From: Leucobacter massiliensis
GTDB taxonomy: Bacteria; Actinomycetota; Actinomycetes; Actinomycetales; Microbacteriaceae
DNA: 64,000 bases
Reading direction: 5' to 3'
Assembly (NCBI RefSeq): GCF_002982315.1
Contig: NZ_MWZD01000024.1
Coordinates: forward strand, 62,001-126,000
Positions 8,080 to 15,318 of the stretch are shown here, in pieces. Below the pieces are notes generated by a model. That model made no database searches. It was given only the letters and a program-made list of their open reading frames with translations, and was not told the DNA's origin. The number at the start of each line of letters is the position of its first letter. Position 1 is the stretch's first letter. The position numbers were made by a program, and so were the translations under genes.

Positions 8080-9132
8080 ATGGAGGAGCTGAGACGGGAC
8101 GACCGCGGGATCGGGGACGGCAGACCGGTGCTCCTCGCGCTGCGCGCGCTGAAGCTCGGCGATCTGCTCGTCGCCGTCCCCGCGCTGCGGGGCCTCCGGC
8201 GCGCCTTCCCCCGGCACCGCCTGGTGCTCGCGGCCCCGAGCTGGCTCGCGCCCGTGGCGCGGCTGATCCCCGCCGTCGACGCGCTGTGGCCCACCCCGGA
8301 TCCGTTCCAGCCGCTCGGGATCCCGGCCGGACAGGTCGATGTCGCGGTGAATCTGCACGGGAGCGGCCCGCAGAGCCGCGCCCGGATCGCGGAGCTGGGG
8401 GCGCGCCTGCGCATCGTCCACCGCGCGGAGGGCGACCCCCGCGGGCCCGAATGGATCGAGGATCTGCACGAGCGCGAACGCTGGGTGCGGCTCGTGCGCG
8501 CCTACGGCGTCGCCGCAGACCCGCTGGAACTCACGATCGACCGGCCGGATGCCGCGGCCCCCGTGGCGGGTGCGGTCGTCGTGCACGTCGGCGCGGCGTT
8601 CGGTTCACGCCACTGGCCGGTCGAGCGCTTCGCGGCGGTGGTCCGCGGGCTGCGCGACGCGGGGCACGAGGTGGTGCTGACCGGCGGCCGCGACGACGCG
8701 GAGCGCGCCCGAGCCGTGGCCGGGGCAGCCGGGCTTCCGCAGTCCCGGCAGCTCGCCGGGTGCCTCTCCCTCGACGCCTTCGCCGCGCAGATCGCGGGGG
8801 CGTCACTGCTCGTGTCGGTCGACACGGGCGCCGCCCACCTGGCCTCCGCGTACCGCGTCCCGTCCGCGATCGTCTTCGGGCCGTCCCCGCCCGAGCGCTG
8901 GGGCCCGCCGCCCGGACCGCACCGGGTGCTCACCGAGGCGAGTCTGCGCCGGGGGGAGGCCTTCGCCTCGGATCCCGATCCGGCGCTGCTCGCGGTCTCC
9001 GCCGCGCAGCTGCTCGACGCCGCCCGCTCACTGCTGAGCGGGGATCCGGCTCCCACCGCCGGCGCGGGCACCGCGACCGCCGGAGCGGGATCCGCCCAGC
9101 CGGGAGGGGGCCCGCGGCCGCCGGTCAGCTGA
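8080..9132 (+). CDS. GT9-family glycosyltransferase, divergent from the sugar operon
   Basis: About 350 residues from the ATG at 8080; a GTG at 8128 or one at 8032 is also possible. The GT9 core starts VLLALRALKLGDLLVAVPALRG. VVHVGAAFGSRHWP, VVLTGGRDDAERA and VSVDTGAAHLASAY follow, matching the ADP-heptose-LPS heptosyltransferase fold. The C-terminal 30 residues are Ala/Gly/Pro-rich and poorly conserved. It is convergent with the sigma factor gene, and the coding regions overlap by 8 bp (9125-9132). It probably adds a second sugar to the same glycan as the minus-strand cluster. Confidence 0.8.
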   Translation: MEELRRDDRGIGDGRPVLLALRALKLGDLLVAVPALRGLRRAFPRHRLVLAAPSWLAPVARLIPAVDALWPTPDPFQPLGIPAGQVDVAVNLHGSGPQSRARIAELGARLRIVHRAEGDPRGPEWIEDLHERERWVRLVRAYGVAADPLELTIDRPDAAAPVAGAVVVHVGAAFGSRHWPVERFAAVVRGLRDAGHEVVLTGGRDDAERARAVAGAAGLPQSRQLAGCLSLDAFAAQIAGASLLVSVDTGAAHLASAYRVPSAIVFGPSPPERWGPPPGPHRVLTEASLRRGEAFASDPDPALLAVSAAQLLDAARSLLSGDPAPTAGAGTATAGAGSAQPGGGPRPPVS

Positions 9133-10171
9133 GATCGTCGCCGTGCTCCAGCCGCTCACGCAGCAGGCGCAGTGCCCGGCCCAGACGGCGCGAGACCTGC
9201 ATCTGGCTGATCCCGAGCCGGCCCGCGATCTCCGCCTGCGTGAGCTCCTCGTCGAAGCGCAAACGGAGCAGGTGCCGATCCGCCGGTGCCAGGCAGGCGA
9301 GCGCCTGCTCGACGAGCAGCGTGCGCTCCACCCGCGCGAAGTCGTCGCTCCCGTCGGCGATCGTCGACGCCAGGGCCCGCGCCTCATCGCGGGGCGCCAC
9401 GTCGAACGACTCCGGGTGGCGCGCCCCGGCGCTGCGCAGCGCCTCTGCCACGCGCTCGGTGCTCGTCCCGCACGCTCGGGCGAGCTCGTGCACGCTCGGC
9501 TCCCGGCCCAGCCGCTGGCTCAGCTCCGTCCGCTGCTCGTGGAGCCGGGACGCCAGTTCCTGCACGGATCGCGGCGGCCGGATCGCCCAGCAGCGGTCGC
9601 GCAGGTGCCGCTTGATCTCGCCGGCGATGGTCGGCACCGCGAAGGCCGCGATCTCCTCGCCGAGCCGCGGATCGAAACGCCAGATGGCCTGGATCAGACC
9701 GAGATAGGCGACCTGACGCAGCTCCTCGGGATCGGGCGCGAGATGCCGGAACCGGTTCGCGACGGCCTCCGCGAGTTCCAGGTACTCGAGCACGACGCAC
9801 TGCGTGAGCCGGAGCCGCTCTGCCGCTCCGGCGCTCGCGGCGGCCTCGAGCCATCGCCGGGCGCGCTCGTTGCGCGCGGCGTACTCCTCGTCCCGAGGGG
9901 CGTCGAGCCGGAAAGGCAGGCGATGCGCCGCGGACGAGGGATCCGGCGCACCCCGGCGTGCCGCCCCGCGGGCGGCGATCCGCTCGTGCGGATCGAGCGG
10001 CGCCTGGGGGTCGAGCGGCGCCTGGGGGTCGAGCGGCGCCTTCGGGTCGAGCGGCGCGGCGACCGCCGTCCCGGCTGCCTCTCCCAATGGGCCGCCGGGG
10101 CGCACGGCTCCGCGGGGAGCGGGTGCCATGACCCGCTCCCCGCGGAGCGCTGCGCCGCCGGCGGGTGTCAT
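9125..10171 (-). CDS. SigB/SigF-type alternative sigma factor
   Basis: A protein of 348 residues. Region 2 is seen in LRQVAYLGLIQAIWRFDP and PTIAGEIKRHLRDRCW, region 3 in REPSVHELARACG, and the region 4 helix-turn-helix in LTQAEIAGRLGISQMQVSR. This layout is that of stress/sporulation SigB/F/G factors. The N-terminal ~90 residues are an unusual low-complexity extension with four PLDP(K/Q)A-like units. The start overlaps the stop of the upstream membrane-protein gene (10169-10173), so the two are coupled. A later Met (MAPAP) is an alternative start. No anti-sigma gene is adjacent. Confidence 0.85.
   Translation of the reverse strand: MTPAGGAALRGERVMAPAPRGAVRPGGPLGEAAGTAVAAPLDPKAPLDPQAPLDPQAPLDPHERIAARGAARRGAPDPSSAAHRLPFRLDAPRDEEYAARNERARRWLEAAASAGAAERLRLTQCVVLEYLELAEAVANRFRHLAPDPEELRQVAYLGLIQAIWRFDPRLGEEIAAFAVPTIAGEIKRHLRDRCWAIRPPRSVQELASRLHEQRTELSQRLGREPSVHELARACGTSTERVAEALRSAGARHPESFDVAPRDEARALASTIADGSDDFARVERTLLVEQALACLAPADRHLLRLRFDEELTQAEIAGRLGISQMQVSRRLGRALRLLRERLEHGDDLS
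9993..10061. repeat. 18-bp tandem repeat inside the sigma factor gene
   Basis: The unit TCGAGCGGCGCCTGGGGG begins at 9993, 10011, 10029 (two changes) and 10047 (partial). It encodes six-residue PLDP(K/Q)A units in the N-terminal extension, so a change in copy number would keep the frame. Confidence 0.9.
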
Positions 10172-10437
10172 CACGCCTCGCGCTTGCGGCCCACGATCAG
10201 GCCGTAGATGAGCAGCACGACGATCGATCCGCCGATCGCGAGGAGCCACGACTCCAGCGACCAGAACTCGTTCATGTCCGCCCCGAAGAGCATGCCGCCG
10301 AGCCAGCCGCCGAGCAGGGCCCCGATCACGCCGAGCACGAGCGTCGCGATCCACCCCCCGCCGTGGCGTCCCGGCAGGATCGCCTTCGCGATGGCTCCGG
10401 CGATCAGGCCCAGCAGGAGGAAAGCAAGGAAACTCAC
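10171..10437 (-). CDS. GlsB/YeaQ/YmgE-family stress membrane protein
   Basis: A protein of 88 residues. It has the family's glycine-rich transmembrane helices: FLLLGLIAGAIAKAILPGR, IATLVLGVIGALLGGWLGG and a final helix around SIVVLLIYGLIVG. The GTG start at 10435-10437 is preceded by AAAGGAG at a good distance, which decides the start. A possible -10 (TAGCGT) lies at 10482-10487. It overlaps the sigma factor start, so a membrane stress protein and a stress sigma factor form one operon. Confidence 0.85.
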   Translation of the reverse strand: MSFLAFLLLGLIAGAIAKAILPGRHGGGWIATLVLGVIGALLGGWLGGMLFGADMNEFWSLESWLLAIGGSIVVLLIYGLIVGRKREA

Positions 10438-10790
10438 GGGTCGACTCCTTTCGTGCGGGCGGCTTTCGCCCGGCCTGCTCGACGCTATGCGCCGGGCGGC
10501 GCGGTCTGCAGGGCCTTGCGCCGCGCTCCGCTCATGCACTACGTCCGCGGGTGCGGCCCCGCGGGGACGGCCGGGAGGGCGGGGGCGTGGAGGGCCGGAG
10601 GCGCGGTGGCGGCGGCGCGGAGGGCGGGGACGGGACGCCCCGGCCACGGCCCGCGCGGCCGGGGCGGGGCCGACGGGGCGCGGAGTTGGCCACGGGGTCG
10701 TGGCCCGGCCGGAGGGGGGGCGGCGGTGCGGGAACCCCGGAACGGGCGGGCCGGGACCGGCGGGGCGGGGGGCGGCGAGAGGGACGGCGT

Positions 10791-10848
10791 GCTCCCGGCT
10801 CGAGGAAGCCCCCCCGCCCGGGCCCGCCCCCGTTGGCAGTTCGCCGCC
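10791..10848 (-). repeat. Inverted copy of the oxidoreductase promoter segment
   Basis: This is the reverse complement of 10894-10951 with 8 differences. At each difference this copy has G or C where the gene-proximal copy has A or T. The -10 box TAGAGT is lost here (CTCGAG on the matching strand). Confidence 0.85.
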
Positions 10849-10938
10849 GGGACGCCCCGGCCACGGCCCGCGCGGCCGGGGCGTGTCAGACGGGGCGGCG
10901 AATTGTCAACGGGGTCGTGCCCGTGCGGGAGGGCTTCC

Positions 10939-10951
10939 TAGAGTCGGGAGC
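10939..10951 (+). promoter_or_regulatory. -10 box TAGAGT placed for a leaderless transcript
   Basis: TAGAGT at 10939-10944 is followed by 7 bases and then the ATG at 10952. That spacing puts the transcription start at or next to the start codon. Confidence 0.5.
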
Positions 10952-12469
10952 ATGAGGTCTCTCTGGCAGCTCACCGCCCCGCCGATCCCGTCCGACCCGT
11001 TCGGGGGTCCCGGCACCGACGCCGGTTCTGAGCGGCCGGCCGACGCGGTCGTCGTGGGTGCCGGGCTCACCGGCCTCGTGACCGCCGTGCTGCTCGCGCG
11101 CGCCGGCCAGGCGGTGACCGTCCTGGAGGCGCGCTCGGTCGGTGCCGTGGCGACGGGCAACACGACGGCGAAGCTGAGCCTGTTGCAGGGCACGGTGATG
11201 AGCGATATCCGCAGACTGGCCGGCGACGAGGTGCTGCACGCCTACGTGGAGGGCAACCGCGAGGGTCAGGCGTGGCTGCTGCGCGAACTGGAGGGGCACG
11301 AGGGCGCCGTCGAGTTCCGGACCGCGTACACCTATGCCTCCGCACCGGAACAGCTCGCGAGCCTGGAATCGGAGCTGGATGCCGCCGCGTCCGCCGGGCT
11401 CGCCGCGCGCGAGACCGGGGAGACGGGGCTTCCCTTCGAGGTCCACGGCGCGCTCGCCCTCGACGAGCAGGCGCAACTGCAGCCGATGCGCGTCCTCTCC
11501 ATCCTCGCCGCGGAGCTGCGTGAGCGCGGGGGCCGCCTGGTCGAGGGCTGCGAGGTGCACGACGTCGAGCAGCGCGAGGGCGGCGTCCGTGTCGTCTCCG
11601 GCTTCGGCACGATCGACGCCGTGGCGTGCGTGCTGGCGACCGGAACCCCGATCCTCGACCGCGGTCTGTTCTTCGCGAAGCTGAAGCCGTCGCGGTCGTT
11701 CGTCACGGCGTACCACCTGCCCGAGGCGAGCCCGCCGCGCGGCATGTACGTCGCCGCGGGAACGCCGATGCACTCGCTGCGCAGCGCCCCGGACGCGGAC
11801 GGCGGCGAGGCGCTGGTCGTGGGCGGCGGGGGCCGCACGCCGGGCACCTTCGGCGACACCCGCGAGGAGCTGCGCGAGCTCGACGCGTGGACGGCCGGGC
11901 ACTTCCCCTCGGCGCGCCGGCTCACGTGGTGGGCCGCGCAGGACTATCAGACGCACGCGCGGGTGCCGTTCGCGGGCGCGATGCCGCGCGGGGGCGGGCG
12001 CATCTTCGCCGCCACCGGCTACGACAAGTGGGGCATGACGAACGGCGTCGCCGCGGCCCTCGCGATCACCTCCGAGCTGCTGGGCGGGCGGAAGGACTGG
12101 GCGGAGCTGCTCAACGACCACGGTCACAGCCTGGCGGAGGCCGCGCAGGCGGTGGCGGCGAACGCCGAGGTCGCCGGCCGCATGGTCTCAGGCTGGGCGG
12201 GCGCCGAGGCCCGATCCGTCGCCGGGGCCGAGGATCTCGCGGACGGAGAGGGCTTCGTCGGCCGCGACGGGGTCGCCCCCGTGGGCGTCTCCCGCGTGGA
12301 CGGACGACTCTGCAAGGTGTCGGCGGTGTGCCCGCACATGGGCGGCATCCTGGCCTGGAACGCGGCGGAGCGCTCGTGGGACTGCCCGCTGCACGGTTCA
12401 CGATTCGCGGCCGACGGCGCGCGCCTGGAGGGTCCGGCCCTGCGGGGCCTCGCGCCGGCGGGGGAGTGA
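10952..12469 (+). CDS. FAD-dependent oxidoreductase with C-terminal Rieske [2Fe-2S] domain
   Basis: A protein of 505 residues. The N-terminal FAD-binding fold is shown by AVVVGAGLTGLVTAVLLARAG (DAO/GlpO-like), with a second FAD-contact region near GRIFAATGYDKWGMTNGVA. The last ~90 residues are a Rieske domain with CPHMGG and CPLHGS, the two Cys-x-His pairs of the cluster. It belongs to the cytoplasmic DAO-Rieske fusion family; the substrate is unknown. The ATG is probably used without a leader. It is followed after 69 bp by the Rho_N-like gene. Confidence 0.88.
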   Translation: MRSLWQLTAPPIPSDPFGGPGTDAGSERPADAVVVGAGLTGLVTAVLLARAGQAVTVLEARSVGAVATGNTTAKLSLLQGTVMSDIRRLAGDEVLHAYVEGNREGQAWLLRELEGHEGAVEFRTAYTYASAPEQLASLESELDAAASAGLAARETGETGLPFEVHGALALDEQAQLQPMRVLSILAAELRERGGRLVEGCEVHDVEQREGGVRVVSGFGTIDAVACVLATGTPILDRGLFFAKLKPSRSFVTAYHLPEASPPRGMYVAAGTPMHSLRSAPDADGGEALVVGGGGRTPGTFGDTREELRELDAWTAGHFPSARRLTWWAAQDYQTHARVPFAGAMPRGGGRIFAATGYDKWGMTNGVAAALAITSELLGGRKDWAELLNDHGHSLAEAAQAVAANAEVAGRMVSGWAGAEARSVAGAEDLADGEGFVGRDGVAPVGVSRVDGRLCKVSAVCPHMGGILAWNAAERSWDCPLHGSRFAADGARLEGPALRGLAPAGE

Positions 12470-12497
12470 CCGGCAGCGACGTGCACAGCAACACAGT

Positions 12498-12517
12498 GGC
12501 TGCGGTGAACCGCAGCC
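12498..12517 (+). terminator. Perfect 8-bp stem-loop after the Rieske oxidoreductase gene
   Basis: GGCTGCGG, loop TGAA, CCGCAGCC. It lies 28 bp after the oxidoreductase stop and 21 bp before the next start. No T-tract follows, so it may be an attenuator or mRNA-stability structure instead of a full terminator. Confidence 0.45.
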
Positions 12518-12538
12518 GCGATCCGAGGGAGGGACACC

Positions 12539-12805
12539 ATGCCGAAGCGATCATCGTCAAGGATCAAGGACGAGGAGCTCTACGAGAGCCTGCGTGAGGA
12601 CGGCGCCTCGAAGGAGAAGGCGGCCAGGATCGCGAACGCGGCCGCGCGTGACGGCCGATCGAAGGTGGGCCGCCGCGGCGGCGGCGCGGAGGACTACGAG
12701 GAGCGGACGGTGCCGGAGCTGCGCGAGCGCGCGAGGGAGCTGGGCCTCAGCGGCTATTCACGCCTCCGGAAGCCGGAACTGATCCGCAAGCTCCGCGAGC
12801 ACTGA
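12539..12805 (+). CDS. Small basic protein with Rho_N/SAP-like C-terminus
   Basis: A protein of 88 residues preceded by GGGAGGG. The N-terminal half (SSRIKDEELYESLREDG...KAARIANAAAR) is a short charged helical domain often found in actinobacterial proteins with Rho termination factor N-terminal domains. The C-terminal half (TVPELRERARELGLSGYSRLRK) fits the Rho_N/SAP helix-loop-helix, a nucleic-acid-binding motif. A role in stress or nucleoid binding is only a guess from its neighbours. Confidence 0.75.
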   Translation: MPKRSSSRIKDEELYESLREDGASKEKAARIANAAARDGRSKVGRRGGGAEDYEERTVPELRERARELGLSGYSRLRKPELIRKLREH

Positions 12806-12837
12806 CCGCGGCGGCCCCCGGCCGGTCGCGCGGCGCC

Positions 12838-13239
12838 TCAGCTCTCCGGCGTGAAGTCCAGCGCGACGGAGTTCATGCAGTAGCGATTGCCGGTGGGCGT
12901 GCCGAAGCCATCGGGGAACACGTGCCCGAGGTGGCTGCCGCAGCGGGCGCAGCGCACTTCCGTGCGCTCCATCCCGAGCGAGTGGTCCGGCAGCAGCTCG
13001 ACCGCTTCGGGCCGTACGGCATCATAGAAGCTCGGCCAGCCGCAGTGCGAGTCGAACTTCGTGCCGCTCCGGAACAGCTCGTTGCCGCAGGCCGCACAGG
13101 CGTAGAGGCCTGCGCGGTCCTCATCGAGCAGTTCGCCCGTCCAGGCGCGTTCGGTCGCGGCCTGGCGCAGCACCGCGTACCGCTCCTCGCCGAGCTCTGC
13201 GCGCCACTCTTCATCGGACTTCTCGACCTCATACCCCAT
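12838..13239 (-). CDS. msrB: Peptide-methionine (R)-S-oxide reductase MsrB
   Basis: A protein of 133 residues, normal for MsrB. The zinc site is Cys48/Cys51 (CAAC) and Cys97/Cys100 (CARC). The catalytic Cys121 lies in GNRYCMNS, and CGWPSF supplies Cys66 as the likely resolving residue. It reduces methionine-R-sulfoxide in proteins using thioredoxin. A -10 box TACACT ends 7 bases before the ATG, suggesting a leaderless mRNA. It lies downstream of ptsI on the same strand but has its own promoter. Confidence 0.95.
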   Translation of the reverse strand: MGYEVEKSDEEWRAELGEERYAVLRQAATERAWTGELLDEDRAGLYACAACGNELFRSGTKFDSHCGWPSFYDAVRPEAVELLPDHSLGMERTEVRCARCGSHLGHVFPDGFGTPTGNRYCMNSVALDFTPES

Positions 13240-13252
13240 GCGCCCCAGTGTA
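13240..13252 (-). promoter_or_regulatory. -10 box TACACT for leaderless msrB
   Basis: Read on the minus strand, TACACT (13252-13247) is followed by 7 bases and the msrB ATG at 13239. Confidence 0.55.
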
Positions 13253-13290
13253 CGCCGCCCCGCGGCGTGCCCACTGAGCCGTGCCCGCAG

Positions 13291-15021
13291 CTAGAGCACG
13301 GCGAGCAGCTCGGGGTCCGCGGCCTCCCGCACCGCGGCGCGTGCCGTTTCCGGCGAGGCGGCTGCGCGCGCTGCGGCTGCCAGCCGCTCGCAGTGCTCCA
13401 GGGTGTGCGTGCGGAGCGCGAGGCGCACCCCTCGCGCCTTGCCCGCAGCCATCGACAGGCTCGACACGCCGAGGCCGACGAGCACGAGGGCGAGCAGCGG
13501 ATCCCCGGCGGACTCCCCGCACACTCCGAGCGGCTTTCCCGCCGCCCGGGCGCCCGCAGCGGCGGCAGCGATCACGTCGAGCACGGCCGGCTGCCACGGG
13601 TCGAGCAGCTCCGAGAGCTCGCCCTCCATGCGGTCGGCCGCCATGGTGTACTGCGCCAGGTCGTTCGTGCCGAGGCTGCCGAAATCCACCTCGGCGAGCA
13701 CCTGCTCGGCGCGCAGGGCGGCCGCGGGCACCTCGATCATCACACCGGCGCGCTCCAGTCCGCTTGCCCGGACGCGCTCGGCGAACCACCGCGCCTCCTC
13801 GGCGGTGGCGACCATCGGCGCCATGACCCGCACATCGGCGCCCGTCTCGTGCGCCGCCGCCGCAAGGGCCTGCAACTGGGCGTCCAGCAGCTCCGGGCGC
13901 GCCTGTGAGAGACGCAGCCCGCGCCGTCCGAGCGCCGGATTCTCCTCCGCGCCGAGATCGGCGAAGGCGAGCGGCTTGTCGGCGCCCGCGTCGAGGGTGC
14001 GCACCACCACCCGGCGCGAGCCGAAGGGCGCGAGGACGCGGCGGTAGATCTCCGTCTGCTCCTCGACCGTCGGGGCGTGCTGCGCCGAGAGGAAGACGAA
14101 CTCGGTGCGGAACAGCCCGACGCCCTCCACATCGGCGGCGCCCGCGAGCTCCGCGTCCTCGACCCCGCCGATGTTGGCGAGCAGCGCGACGGCGTGCCCG
14201 TCAGCGGTGCGACCGGGGCCGCTGACATCGGCCAGCGCCCGCTCGCGGCGTTCCCGCCGCTCAAGCTGCGCCGCGACCGCGTCCGCATCCGGGTTCAGGA
14301 CCACCTCGCCGGAATCGCCGTCGAGCGACACGAGCGTGCCGCCGGGGATCTCGGTGGCGCCGTGGGCCTGCACGACGGCCGGGATGCCCATCTGGGCGGC
14401 GAGGATCGCGGTGTGGCTGGTGCGCCCTCCCGCGGCGGTGACGATCCCGAGCACCCGCGAGCGGTCGAGGGTCGCGGTCTCGGCGGGGGCGAGATCGTGC
14501 GCGACGATCACGCTCGGCTCCGAGAAGTGCGGGACGCCGGGGGCGGGCTCCCCGAGCACCGTCGCGATCGCGCGCGAGCCGACGTCGCGCAGATCGGTGA
14601 CGCGCTCCGCGAAGTAGCCGCCGAGGGCCTCGAACTGCGCGGCGAACTCGTCGATCGCGCTCGCGATGGCGGTGGCGGGTCCCTGCCCCTCGCCGAGGTG
14701 CTTCGTGACGGCGCGGTGCAGCGAGCGGTCGCGCGCGATCATGGCGGTGGCCTTCAGCACGTCCCGGGCCGCGTCGTCGGCGGTCGCGGCGCGGCCATCG
14801 AGGGTGTCGGCCACCCCCATGAAGGCCGCGATGGCCTGCTCCGCGGCCGCAGCCGGGTCCGCGGCCGGCGGCTCGTCTGCCGGGGGAGCGACCGGCGCCG
14901 CGACCTGCACGACGGGCCCGTGCGCGGAGCCGGAGCTCACGCCGATGCCGCGGAGCACCCGCCCGGGCGATCCAGCCGCCCGGCCCGGCGCGTCGCCGCT
15001 CGCGTCGCCGGCCGCGGTCAC
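13291..15021 (-). CDS. ptsI: PTS enzyme I (phosphoenolpyruvate-protein phosphotransferase)
   Basis: A protein of 576 residues, full length for enzyme I. The phosphorylated histidine is His203 in GGRTSHTAILA. The PEP-binding barrel contains LFRTEFVFL, MIEVPAAAL, SLGTNDLAQYT and CGESAGDP with the active-site Cys. It transfers phosphate from PEP to HPr in the cytoplasm. The GTG start overlaps the HPr stop (15018-15021). The N-terminal ~40 residues are Ala/Gly/Pro-rich. Only 14787-15021 falls inside the visible palindrome; the rest of the gene is unique in this window. Confidence 0.95.
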   Translation of the reverse strand: MTAAGDASGDAPGRAAGSPGRVLRGIGVSSGSAHGPVVQVAAPVAPPADEPPAADPAAAAEQAIAAFMGVADTLDGRAATADDAARDVLKATAMIARDRSLHRAVTKHLGEGQGPATAIASAIDEFAAQFEALGGYFAERVTDLRDVGSRAIATVLGEPAPGVPHFSEPSVIVAHDLAPAETATLDRSRVLGIVTAAGGRTSHTAILAAQMGIPAVVQAHGATEIPGGTLVSLDGDSGEVVLNPDADAVAAQLERRERRERALADVSGPGRTADGHAVALLANIGGVEDAELAGAADVEGVGLFRTEFVFLSAQHAPTVEEQTEIYRRVLAPFGSRRVVVRTLDAGADKPLAFADLGAEENPALGRRGLRLSQARPELLDAQLQALAAAAHETGADVRVMAPMVATAEEARWFAERVRASGLERAGVMIEVPAAALRAEQVLAEVDFGSLGTNDLAQYTMAADRMEGELSELLDPWQPAVLDVIAAAAAGARAAGKPLGVCGESAGDPLLALVLVGLGVSSLSMAAGKARGVRLALRTHTLEHCERLAAAARAAASPETARAAVREAADPELLAVL

Positions 15022-15287
15022 TGCGCGTCCAGGTCCGTGGCGAGCAGCTCTGCGAGCCGGTCGAGGGCGGCCTCGGCCTCGGGACCCTCCGCCGTCAGCA
15101 CGACCTCCTCGCCGTGCTTCGCGCCGAGCGCCATGACGCCGAGGATGCTCCCGGCGTCGACCGAGGCCTCGCCGGGGCGCCCGATCTCGACGTCCAGCCC
15201 GGTCTCGCCCACGGCCTCGACGAACAGCGAGGCGGGGCGGGCGTGCAGCCCGACGGACGATGCGATGGTGACGGTGCGGGTAGCCAT
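15018..15287 (-). CDS. ptsH: PTS phosphocarrier protein HPr
   Basis: A protein of 89 residues. The phosphorylated His15 lies in GLHARPAS. Ser47 in VDAGSILGVM occupies the place of the regulatory Ser46 of low-GC HPr, although HPr kinase is generally absent from actinobacteria. It carries phosphate from enzyme I to the fructose IIA domain. It sits 31 bp after fruA and overlaps ptsI, so general PTS proteins and the fructose permease are made from one operon. Confidence 0.96.
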   Translation of the reverse strand: MATRTVTIASSVGLHARPASLFVEAVGETGLDVEIGRPGEASVDAGSILGVMALGAKHGEEVVLTAEGPEAEAALDRLAELLATDLDAQ

Positions 15288-15318
15288 GATGTGCCTCCTA
15301 GGGATCCGTGGTTCCAGG

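Larger units (their letters stand above)
10438..10951. other. Gene-free 514-bp promoter region filled with repeats
   Basis: No credible gene. It contains a 35-bp exact direct repeat (10632-10666 and 10849-10883), each copy holding the hairpin arms CCCCGGCC/GGCCGGGG. It also contains a 58-bp imperfect inverted repeat (10791-10848 against 10894-10951, 50 of 58 matching) whose right copy ends exactly at the start codon of the oxidoreductase. A diverged third copy lies near 10680-10725. The left end carries the promoter of the GlsB-like gene. Confidence 0.8.
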
